Source: Asterias rubens (taxonomy: Eukaryota; Echinodermata; Asteroidea; Forcipulatida; Asteriidae). Taken from it: 64,000 nt of DNA. Every line of letters begins with the position of its first letter. The stretch's first letter is position 1. The stretch lies in assembly GCF_902459465.1 (NCBI RefSeq), contig NC_047075.1, positions 12,083,119-12,147,118 of the forward strand, written 5' to 3'. A program made the translations under genes and the position numbers. The notes beneath the pieces were generated by a model. That model was not told the origin of the DNA. It did no database searches and saw nothing but the letters and a program-made list of their open reading frames with translations. Positions 44,184 to 54,046 of this stretch are shown here, in pieces.

Positions 44184-44519
44184 GGGGTTAGTGATGAGAG
44201 GGCTTAATAAGGCATGTGACCAATCCACTCTACGCGCCCATTCAAGTATGGTAACGCACAAAAGAGGAATCAAGTCGAAGAGCAACTGGTCCCCTCTCGT
44301 TCTTCAAAGGTCAAAGTCCTATTATAATACCAACGACTTAGAGCACAATGAGTAGCTGTTATGCCATTTAAGTCCATCTTCTTTGATAAAAAAGGGTTAT
44401 ATCTCAGACGAACAAAGGTTTAGGAAAATATAGTTAATTTGTTGAATTAAGTAATAAAACACAAAGGAAATATGCTGCGTACATTTAACAAAAAAAGTTT
44501 TGGTTGAACAAAGACATAT

Positions 44520-44600
44520 TTACAAGAGCAGGACTAAAACCTGCGACCTCCAAAAATGTGCTGGTGCTTTACCAACTGAACTTTCTAACACTAGTATTGG
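44520..44600 (-). repeat. tRNA-like SINE fragment
   Basis: Minus-strand sequence resembles a tRNA with a box B-like segment near 44535. Flanking text (GTCTCTTTATTTTGTCC, GTGCCAGTCAG) recurs at 45125-45180 and, inverted, at 45535-45570. Not a functional tRNA gene as far as I can tell. Confidence 0.45.
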
Positions 44601-45054
44601 CGGTCTCTTTATTTTGTCCATATATTTGTTACGGGGTGCCAGTCAGTAGCCAGGTATCACACCTACAATGTAAGCTACCCTGAAATATCAAATAATAAAC
44701 CAAAAGGAAAACTGCCTGGGTAAATATTTAACAGAGCACCCCGTTGAAAGTATCAAAAACAATTTTTTCTAACTTTGGGTCTTTGCAGAACATACACTTC
44801 TTCACAGATTAGGTTTTAGTCAAATAATTCCTTTTAATATTAATTGGTTCATACCTCTAGATTGTGTTGAGGATGATTCAGTTACAGGTTGTTTCTGTTT
44901 CACCTGATCTGTTGATAATAGATTAATAACAAACAAAGAACAATAATAAACACACATGTCAGACGAACCAAGGTTTAGAAAAAAATTGTAAACTTTCAAA
45001 GGAAATAGACCGGATATGTTATCAGAATAATTTTGGGTTGAACAAAGACAAATT

Positions 45055-45125
45055 GACTTGAGCAGGACTTGAACCTGTAAACACCGGAGGTAATCCCCAT
45101 TTACCAACAAAGCTATCTTGCCCTA
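45055..45125 (-). repeat. tRNA-like SINE fragment
   Basis: The complement reads GATAGCTTTGTTGGTAAA ... ACAGGTTCAAGTCCTGCTC, with box A- and box B-like segments. It shares flanks with the copy at 44520. Confidence 0.5.
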
Positions 45126-45340
45126 ATCTTGGTGGTCTCTCTATTTTGTCAATATCTTTGTTTGGGAGTGCCAGTCAGAAGCCATTCAACCTGTAACTGG
45201 CACAGAGCCAGGGATGACACCTAAGTTTATGATACAACCTGAGAAGCGGCCGCAGGGGGATCACCTAATTAAAGCAACTTTGTATTTTGAATACCAAGTA
45301 ATAAACCACAAAGAAAATAGACTGAATAAAATGGCCGGTA

Positions 45341-45508
45341 CACTGCTAGAATTGGTCTTCTTGAAATAAGAAAAAAATGTATTTCAAGAAAAGAATAGTT
45401 GTGTCACTCCCTAGAAAATTGTTCTATTAAGATTATTGTGAGAAACACAGGAACATTTGTCTAGAAATAAGATTTTTTCTTATTTCAAGAACACAATATT
45501 TAGCAGTG
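45341..45508. mobile_element. MITE, 168 bp
   Basis: Ends CACTGCTAGA..TT and (complement) CACTGCTAAATATT, with inner TTCTTGAAATAAGAAAAAA pairing with TTTTTTCTTATTTCAAGAA. Target duplication unclear. Confidence 0.6.
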
Positions 45509-45569
45509 CATGGCTTAAATGGTTCTGTCTGGTGCCCCGAACAAAGATATTGACAAAATAGGGAGACCG

Positions 45570-45642
45570 CCAATAATAGGGCTAGATAGCTGAGTTAATA
45601 GAGCATCAGCACATTTACAGAGGTCTAAGATTCAAGTCCTTG
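45570..45642 (+). repeat. tRNA-like SINE fragment, plus strand
   Basis: CTAGATAGCTGAGTTAATAG ... GATTCAAGTCCTTG resembles a tRNA with boxes A and B. The upstream GACAAAATAGGGAGACCGCC is the inverse of the flank at 45125. Confidence 0.5.
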
Positions 45643-46165
45643 GTAAGTTGATTTTTCTTTTTTTCAAACTTTTTTTCAAACTTTTTTCAATGATTAAATA
45701 TTTATGAATGGTAAAATTTGTTTCTACATTCATAGGGCAAAAGAGAGAACAGAGCACACTGTTGAAAGTATCAAAGTTCAATACCATGCAAAGTTCTACA
45801 TTAATGTTATGTCTCACTGATGAACACTATGCACTAGTCTTAGTCAATTTCAAGTAGCTTCTTTTAATATTAAGTAGTCCTTTTAATATTAATTTCTTCA
45901 TACCTCTTGATCGTGTTGGGGATGACTCAGTTTCCTGTCGTTTTCGTTTCGGCATTCGGTCTGCTGCAAATAGAATAAAACAAAACAAAAGATAATAATA
46001 AACAAACCTATCTGATCGACACTGTACACTAGTGTCCTTCAGTTCCAAGGTGTTTTACAGATTTTAATTGAATAATTTCCTTTTAATATTAATTTCTTCA
46101 TACCTCTAGATCGTGTTGGGGATGACTCAGTTTCCTGTCGTTTTCGTTTTGGCATTCGGTCTGCT

Positions 46166-49035
46166 GGGCCATTCCCAGTATATCGCCGCAAAAACGTGTT
46201 TTTCATGTCGCATATGTTTTAGCAAGTGTAATAAAACATCTGGACATGATATATTGGAAAATGTACTGCCATGTTATAAAGGAACTCATCAGTGAACGAT
46301 TTTCCAAAACATAATCTGTCGCTTATCCAGTAGTTCTTCAATTAGCGCTAGTCTTTGAAGGTGGTTTTCATCGAGTCAGTATTAAAAGTATGTGTCGCAA
46401 AAAAGAACAATGACGTTTCCATGGTTGTGCAGTTCAAACTAAATGTCAACCCTTTCTTTCTTTAATGTATGTGGAAATGTCACGTCAACCTGATGACTGA
46501 ATTTGATTTTTATATCCTACCTCTGGAACCTCGGTTTTTAAAGATCAAAGTGTGTCGCAAGTTCGACTGTAACTTACGTTACCGATAAAATCACGTCAAT
46601 TCAGAATACTTTGATCAAACGTATTAACACTGTATTTGCATGTATCAACAGATTAATGTATGTATAAATCATCCCTCATAATTTTAAAACCAAACATGAA
46701 AGCATTTTCTCCATACCACAGTTTTCTCTTTTGCTTTCAAATATGTGTTTTTATGATATGAAACATACGTTACCAGATTTTAGTAACCCGCGTAAGTTGG
46801 GTATTTATAAAATGCGGCCTAAGGGTAAGCCCCGTGTCCCTACTTGGAAATTACACCATGCCCCAGTTAAACATGCTTGTATTATTGGAAAAATTCGCGC
46901 CAAAAGTACTTCTTGAAATTTACGTTACGTAACATACGTTACCGTGATTTATTATTTGTTTTAATTTATCACGAATGATGATAGAGGGCTCTAAAATTAA
47001 TTAACCAAAGGCGCCACCATGTGTCAGAGACACCTTAGCAACCGGTTTCATTCATGAAATGGCGTGTAAGTATTCGACGCACATGGTGTGACGAAGAAAG
47101 AATCTTAAACTTTGGTAAGTTCTTAATATATTTTTCATAAAACTAGTTAAATATCCATTTATATCTTGGCAAAGGAAGTCAGAGGTTCTCCTCTCTGAGA
47201 TTGGTATTAAATATCAACTAAATTGTTAGACTTTTTGTTAAAATATTAATGATTTTACGGACATTGAGAGGTAACGTAAGTTTCATATAAAATACTAAAA
47301 AATGTCATTGTTCATCTTGTTACGGAAGACCATTGAAGTAAATATTCAGATCTGTTTTGAGAGAGTTATGGATCCTTGTTTGAAAAAGAGTATCACTACC
47401 TTAATTTAAAAGTTGTTGTTTACTTGTAGTAAGTTGATGTACGCTCGGTTTTCATTGAACTATACTTAGTAATAGTAGTAACGTAAGTTTCTTTTTTTTA
47501 ATATTTATTTTTATTTGTGTGTATAGAATCGTTGAATGACCTTTGATGATCACAATCAACTTGTCTAAACTTGGTCCGTATACACACATAATTAAAAGGG
47601 TGAGTTTAGAATTGTTTTGTTTAATTCAACTGTTTAAAATAACGGGAAACCCGTGGTAACGTAAGTTACACATAAACGCGGAAGGTTGTTTTTTACAAGG
47701 ACAGTTATTTTTGCGGAAATTGAATACTCATTTCATGATTCTCTACATTCCAACTTGTTCTCTTTGTCTTTTTCCAGTTCACGGTGCGGTGGTTCCAAAT
47801 ATGGGGAAAACACGGACAGAAATACAAGCTGCTTATCGGGAAAGAAAACGAAATAAACTGGGTGAGAAGGCTTTCCTGGCTGCTGAAAGTAAACGTGTCA
47901 AGAAATACTACGGCCTGCATCATCAGACGACCTGTGGATCCCCAGAGACAAGATTCTATGCCGTATAAGTGCACCTGAACAAACAGCAACATCAAAACGT
48001 TTATTTCGCTTAAAAAACGAGGACAAATTGGACATCGAAGCAACGTTTGGCCGTTTTCTTATCGACTAACTAATAAGGAAAAACATACAATATGTATTGA
48101 AACATACGTTACCAGTTTCATACATTAATTAAATTTCCGAAGTTCTTTACGAATTGAATTGTTTTAATTATAAAGTTGTTGTTATACTTTCCTGTTATAA
48201 CTTGTTCGAGTTGATGAAGTTTTACAAAATATATAGCTTTAAACACTAATACAAACATAGTTTATGTTGTTGTTTAGCAAAACATTGAATCAAGAAGCAA
48301 CAACTTCTTTAATAGTAGGTCTACCTTTGGTAATTGCCTTTACTGTCCGTGTTTCATGTTTGAATGAAAGCCATTGTTTAATCAGCAAATTCTAGTAAAT
48401 GTTCATTACCAAAAGGATACCCGATAAATCAAAAGCCAAATGTCCCAAATGGAAACATACGTTACCAATGTTGAAACTTACGTTATCACAGTTTGGGCCA
48501 GTTTTGCGTTAAACTCTTATCATGAGAAATTATTTCAATTGTTGAAACGAAATGTGTACAACCGTAGGCTTAAGATACTACTAAAAGGGTTTCAAGAAAA
48601 TGAATATTTACAGTTTTCTCTAAAACTTAAGAAGTTTCTCTTTGGGGTAACACTTGCGTGGTATATTTGACCTGTGCTATTCATGATTTTTTGCTGACGT
48701 ATAAGTTATGATTTTGTCGAAAATAGTCTTTGCTCCCATTGTAGATCATATACACATCCGAAAGTAAGATTACCTTCTCGGGATGAACTACGATGCGATT
48801 TTTAGCAGATTAAAACGAAATAAACTATAAGTAACGTAAGTTACTTTAGAGAAACTATCACCATGAACTCGAGTGTATGCAAAACCAGAACGGGAATGTA
48901 TTAAACGGTCATACTTCACCAACATATATTGAAAGATGTTAGTTTTGGTTTAATATTAAACTGCAATCTGTTATGAGAACTTGAATTTTCAGATTTTTGT
49001 TGTTTTCATTTGCACCGATATAATGGGAATGGCCC
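46166..49035. mobile_element. DNA transposon E, 2.87 kb
   Basis: Inverted ends GGGCCATTCCCAGTATATCG and (complement) GGGCCATTCCCATTATATCG, flanked by TGCT (46162-46165 and 49036-49039). It sits 3 nt upstream (splicing sense) of the exon copy at 46104-46163. About ten copies of GTAACGTAAG / GTAACGTATG in both orientations are scattered through it (46574, 46765, 46920-46941, 47270, 47478, 47657, 48103, 48457, 48477, 48829). It carries a short protein frame at 47801 but no transposase I recognise. Confidence 0.7.
47778..48066 (+). pseudogene. element E small basic protein, N-terminus of a transposon family
   Basis: Acceptor ctttttccag at 47777, ATG 47801: MGKTRTEIQAAYRERKRNKL then AAESKRVKKYY. 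The pattern 'M.Kt..E.Q.aYR.Rk......yl..E..R..kyY' is, from memory, the usual start of many uncharacterised invertebrate transposon proteins. After KKYY the frame degrades; another frame, SDDLWIPRDKILCRISAPEQ, runs to a stop near 48066. Function unknown, possibly DNA binding. Confidence 0.4.
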
Positions 49036-50032
49036 TGCTGCTAATAGATCAAAACAAAACAAAAGATAATAATAAACACACCTATCTGATCGACACTGCA
49101 CACTAATTTCTGTCAATTCCAAGGTGTTTTACAGATTTTAATTGAATAATTTCCATTTAATATTAATTTCTTCATACCTCTAGATCGTGTTGGGGATGAC
49201 TCCATTTCAGGTCGTTTTCGTTTCGGCATTCGGTCTGCTGCAAATAGAATAAAACAAAACAAAAGATAATAATAAACAAACCTATCTGATCGACACTGTA
49301 CACAAGTTTCTGTCAATTCCAAGGTGTTTTACAGATTTTAATTGAATAATTTCCTTTTAATATTAATTTCTTCGTACCTCTAGATCGTGTTGGGGATGAC
49401 TCAGTTTCCAGTCGTTTTCGTTTTGGCATTCGGTCTGCTGCTAATAGATTTAAACAAAACAAAAGATAATAATAAACACCTATCTGATCGACACTATACA
49501 CTAATTTCAGTCAATTCCACGGTGTTTTACAGATTCTAATTTAATAATTTCCTTTTAATATTAATTTTCTTCATACCTCTAGATCGTGTTAAGGATGACT
49601 GCATTTCAGGTCGTTTTCGTTTCGGCATTCGGTCTGCTGCTAATAGAACAAAACAAAACAAAAGATAATAAATAAACCTATCTGATCGACACTGTACACA
49701 AGTTTCTGTCAATTCCAAGGTGTTTTACAGATTTTAATTGACTATGTTCCTTTTAATATTAATTTCTTGATACCTCTAGATCGTGTTGGGGATGACTCAG
49801 TTTCCTGTCGTTTTCCTTTCGGCATTCGGTCTGCTGCTAATAGATTAAAAAAATAATAATAATAATAATAAACACCCATCTGATCGACACTATTCATTAG
49901 TTTCAGTCAATTCCAAGGTGTTTTCTAGGTTTTAGTTAAATCTTCCTTTTTAAAATATTAATCGATTCATATTTCTAGATCGTGTTGGGGATGACTCAGT
50001 TTCAGGTTGTTTACGGTTAGGCATTCGGTTTG

Positions 50033-50409
50033 CTGAGAATAGAGTTATACAAAACAAAGATCAATAATAAACAAATATTCTTGAAAGAGTGCTTTAAGTT
50101 TCTTGTACAACCAGATCGGTCAGGTCACTAACTTTTTATTTTCTTTCAACACTGCTGTATCTTACCTAATTCTTTGAAATGTATATTTTAGATACTAAAT
50201 AACCCAAATTTTTTGAGAGGGAAATTCACAGATAAATTATTGTTGATATAGGACCTGAATCTGAAATGTTTTTCAACCTGAAGAAAGCATAATGTTTAAG
50301 TATTTCCAGCTTGTTGAAAATCTTACGGCTTTTTACTTAGTCAAATTCTGCCTGTTATTGCATGTCATAAGTTATCATGAAGTGAAACTTTTACCAAAAT
50401 TACTGAGTT
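50033..50409. other. intron between the recombinase-like gene and the exon array
   Basis: Between donor GTAAGT (below 50428) and the first exon copy at 50032. No other content recognised. Confidence 0.4.
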
Positions 50410-52044
50410 TCAGAACCAACACTTACCGGACTCACATCTAGATCCATCAATTTTTTCCAGATATCTGCCAACCGAAGTAATTTCTCTGACAGCAAGAGGG
50501 CATTGATACACATTTGTATTTATTTCCATAGAATGACCCATGTGTTTGTAAAAGATATTTCTATCATTTTCAGGGATGTCTTGTAGGGCATAGAGTGTAG
50601 AAGCCCTGTGGCGATACTTTGTCGCAGTCAGATGTGAGGGATCCTTTAGATGACCTTCCATCATTTGAGTTACTTTTTTTTAGTTCTGCCCATCCATTTA
50701 CATGACCTTCAGATTTTTGTGTATATGGAAAAAGGTACACATTTTTTTCTGACACGCCAACTTCAGACCTCATCTCCACAAGCATTTCAACTGCACGCAG
50801 CGTATCTTTCGGAATCAGGACAGGAACAAGCTTTCTGGACCCTTTACCTCTTTGGTAAGCCAGCTTAAAAGAATTCAGTAGATACTTTTCTATGGGATCA
50901 CTGGCTGGCTCTACCTGTTCAGGATCTACCCAGGCCTTACTGGCTGCATCTTGCCACTCATCGAGTGTCATCCTACTGGGTTCACCACCCCTGCGTGCAT
51001 TGAACACAGTTAGTCTTGAAACTACCAAGGCCCTAAGCTTGTTGAAGATATGGACATCTGAAGCATCATTCTCACTGTCAACAATTTCTGTCATTGAATC
51101 AACAGTAAAGTCCTTCAGTTGTTTAATGTCATGTTCAAGTGGCATTGACCGTGGCTTCCTAAGGACCGCCTGCCGTTTTCCTTCAACAAGAAAAAGGCTT
51201 CTGCTGAACTTGTCCCAATTTACGTCAAGCACTGAAAGAAAGCGGTCAATCTCCTCTGCTGCCTCAAGTCTATCCTCCATAATATATACACCTTTCATTA
51301 CCTTTGCACCTTTTTTTCAAAAGATAACCTAAACTTAGCTTTAACCCATATTTCAAATCTCCATTGGACTTCTCAGTTAGGGCATCAAGGGCAAGTTCCA
51401 GATAGGTGAAGTTTTGTCTCTTAAGTAAGTCCTCACCACCCAAAGTATTGTCATCCGAGACTATTCTCAGTTTGATGAGGAGGTTTCCTCATATCATTCA
51501 TAACTATTGATCTTTCCCTGGTGACAGATTTACTCCAAAGTTTTTGTCCAACCTGAATGATCAATTTGTCTGTTCTACAGACCTCTCCAACAGTATCACT
51601 TCTAAATTTGTCAAGAATTGTTGACTGAAATCTGGCACCAATAGCTTTGTTGTTGATATTCCTCAAGGATGTAATGGGTACTGCAGACACCTTGCTAACC
51701 ACTGTGGAGTGGCAAACTTGTTTGTGTCGCCATACACGTGACCTACTATAAAAGCCATGGCAGTTTCCACACATAACTAAGCTTGAACTTCCTTGGTCTC
51801 GCTCCCTGAGTAATTTACATGAAGATTCCTTACTTGAATTCATTCTTCGAATGTTTTCTTTAAAGATTCCATTTTTCCTTATTTGTGACATGGTTTCAAG
51901 CCTTTTCTGCCGTGGAAGTTGAAGTGCTGCTTTCACTTTTTCCTCTTTCCGATGTTTCCGTTTGAGGTGACGATTCAGCTGTGCTTGTAGTTCTCCACAG
52001 TAAACACAGGGCCGTTTTGGACGGATTGGTACATGTCTGTCATC
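50410..52044 (-). pseudogene. tyrosine-recombinase-like transposon protein, three frameshifts
   Basis: Read leftward from acceptor tattttag above 52044. N-terminal zinc fingers: CVYCGELQAQLNRHLKRKH and CGNCHGFYSRSRVWRHKQVC. Middle: LDKFRSDTVGEVCRTDKLI, then DLKYGLKLSLGYLLKK. Catalytic-like part: FNARRGGEPSRM (first Arg), TATKYRHRASTLYAL (H..R box), FYKHMGHSMEINTNVYQCPL (GH box and Tyr nucleophile), GRYLEKIDG. The order R, H-x-x-R, GH, Y is that of tyrosine recombinases (Crypton-like or fish 'LRKH...FLGHD...YR' relatives). Frameshifts at about 51480, in T7 at 51311-51317 and in T8 at 50674-50681. The last coding exon ends at 50428 in phase 1, matching the downstream 60-nt exons. Confidence 0.6.
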
Positions 52045-53723
52045 CTAAAATAGAATGTAAAACTAGATATAAGGTGTTTGTCCTTTAGACAAACCCAAAG
52101 CTGTTCAGGTTTAATTTCACCATGATTGCATGATCTAGACCCTGAACTTGAGGCAGTAGACCATATGACTCTAAACCCAGACCCTTAATTTGACTTAAAT
52201 TTTTCCAAACCCAAACCAAAGCATAACTCTAACCCTGAATTTTCATTAAACCATGGTATTCTTTTCGTAACTAAGTACCTACAACCTTAACTATACTAGC
52301 CTGTACTCAGGCTTGAATTAGAACTTGTTTAAAGCCTTAAAACCGGATCATTAAAGAAAAGTATGCGTTCAATAATTACTCGTAAAATCAATGTCAATAA
52401 AAGCTTACTTTGTAAGAAGTACAGCAGCTTTTGATAGTAAAGCATTTTGAGAAGCATGTCAGTTTTGAAAACATGTATTTTGTTATGGGAAAATATATTA
52501 GTTTTTATCCACCCAAAATTGGATCTCAGAATTCTTTGTGTCAGAAACATTTCTCAGATTGTGTATTCCAATTATGAGTTATTCTTCCTTTGTGGGCATA
52601 AGGGTTGTGCTTTTGGTACTTTGTTATGCAAAGTAAACCATGGACAGATTTGTGTGTATTTTTTTAACTTAATTATATGCTTTTGTTGTTCTATGTTAAC
52701 CTACAAACATCTGTGGATTGTTAGCATTTATAACTGTTAGCTGTTCCCATGTAGAAGTTCATTACATAAATAGGTGCAATGAAAAAATGAAAAATGTTTA
52801 AGATTAAATTTCTTAAACATTTCGAACATCCCAGTAGCAAACAAAGCAGTGCCTGTTTCACATCAGAGCAAAATATGAGGGTTCTTGTAGCATTTTAAAT
52901 TTGGATTTCATCTTAATCAATACTAGCAAAGGGATTTTGGAGTCTATTTTAATCATGCTTCCCATACACAACGTTTGGCATTCTTTTTTTTTCTTACAAC
53001 ATATTATATTTGGAATCAACACTTCAATTAACTTAATATTGCTGCTGTTTTATTTTTTGTCATAACAGTTACTTCAAAAACAACAAATGCAATTTTATTT
53101 GAAATGTTGTTAAAGGTAATTTTATATTTGAATGTAGTATTAATTTAATTTTAAAATGTGCTCACCAGTTTGTGAAAAGGTGTACGAATGTACACATGTA
53201 CAGCAGATCGAATGATCATAGGTTCATTTAAATGAACTTCCTAGTATCAAAAACAAATTGTCACTTAATTAAGCTCCCTGTAATTTTTTTCATTTGAAAC
53301 AGGTAGATTAAAAAAAACTTTTCGAACACTATAACATAATGGTATTACTAAGAAAAATGCATGGAATAAACAACTAAGCAAAGTATAGGCTAAAATATTT
53401 AATATATGAAGCTGCTAAAAAGTTAGCATAATGGAACAACAACTGACATGACTAATGGATAATTCAGTTCAAACCAGGTAGATGGAGAGAACTACATAGT
53501 ACATGTTCCTGTAACTGGAAACATTGAATAACATTTAAAAATAGTATAAAATACAAAAATATTTTTGTTAGTAAAAATGTCAAAACAATAAATAACAAAC
53601 AAAAAGTAAAATTTGACAACAGTATTAATGCCAAATAGAATTCTTCCCATTGTACACATATCTTTGCTTCAGTTTTCTCCGCACTCTCTTTTTCAAGACA
53701 AAAATAATATAAAAATTTACTAC
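52045..53723. other. AT-rich intron or spacer
   Basis: No repeats or genes recognised with confidence. Confidence 0.4.
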
Positions 53724-53790
53724 CTTTGTTGCATCACACTGATCAGCATCTACAGTACTTGCAATATTGGTGAAGCAATTTTTATAAGCA
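53724..53790 (-). CDS. possible small 5' exon of the recombinase-like gene
   Basis: The complement reads NCFTNIASTVDADQCDATK and ends AAG|GTAGTA, phase 0, which would join GATGACAGACATG at 52044. Weak evidence. Confidence 0.2.
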
Positions 53791-54046
53791 AGTCCAAAGA
53801 CAAGAGAGAGACTACCTTAAATTCCAAATACGTGGCACGCACTTAAAAATTAAGACAAGATAGCGTCTTGACCACAAGGTATCTGGTTCTGACATTTTCA
53901 TCGTGCTGGGACAAGGGTGTTTATTTCTTTCATTATTATCTCGCAAGTTCGATGACGGATTGAGCTGAAATTTTCACAGGTTTGTTATTTTATGCATATG
54001 TTGAGGTACACCAACTGTGAAGGCTTGTCTTTGACAATTACCAATA

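Larger units (their letters stand above)
44855..50032 (-). repeat. tandem array of a symmetric 60-nt exon, eight copies
   Basis: Minus-strand exon copies at 49973-50032, 49774-49833, 49577-49636, 49378-49437, 49178-49237, 46104-46163, 45904-45963 and 44855-44911 (57 nt). Consensus peptide DRMPKRKRQETESSPTRSR: a KRKR nuclear-localisation-like motif and an SP site. Each copy is 60 nt, begins after a NAG acceptor and, except 49973-50032, ends at GAG|GTATGA, with phase 1 at both ends, so any number can be spliced in without changing frame. The repeating unit is about 200 bp in 49.0-50.1 kb. It lies downstream of, and in phase with, the recombinase-like exon ending at 50428. Whether all are used is unknown. 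Confidence 0.65.

Noticed and set aside
44520..45642. Three tRNA-like sequences as real tRNA genes
   Set aside because: Imperfect cloverleaf by eye and each is embedded in the same longer repeat, so SINE fragments are more likely.
49040..50060. CRISPR-like array (regular 200-bp repeats)
   Set aside because: The host is eukaryotic, units are long and the conserved part is an exon with splice sites; spacers are not unique.
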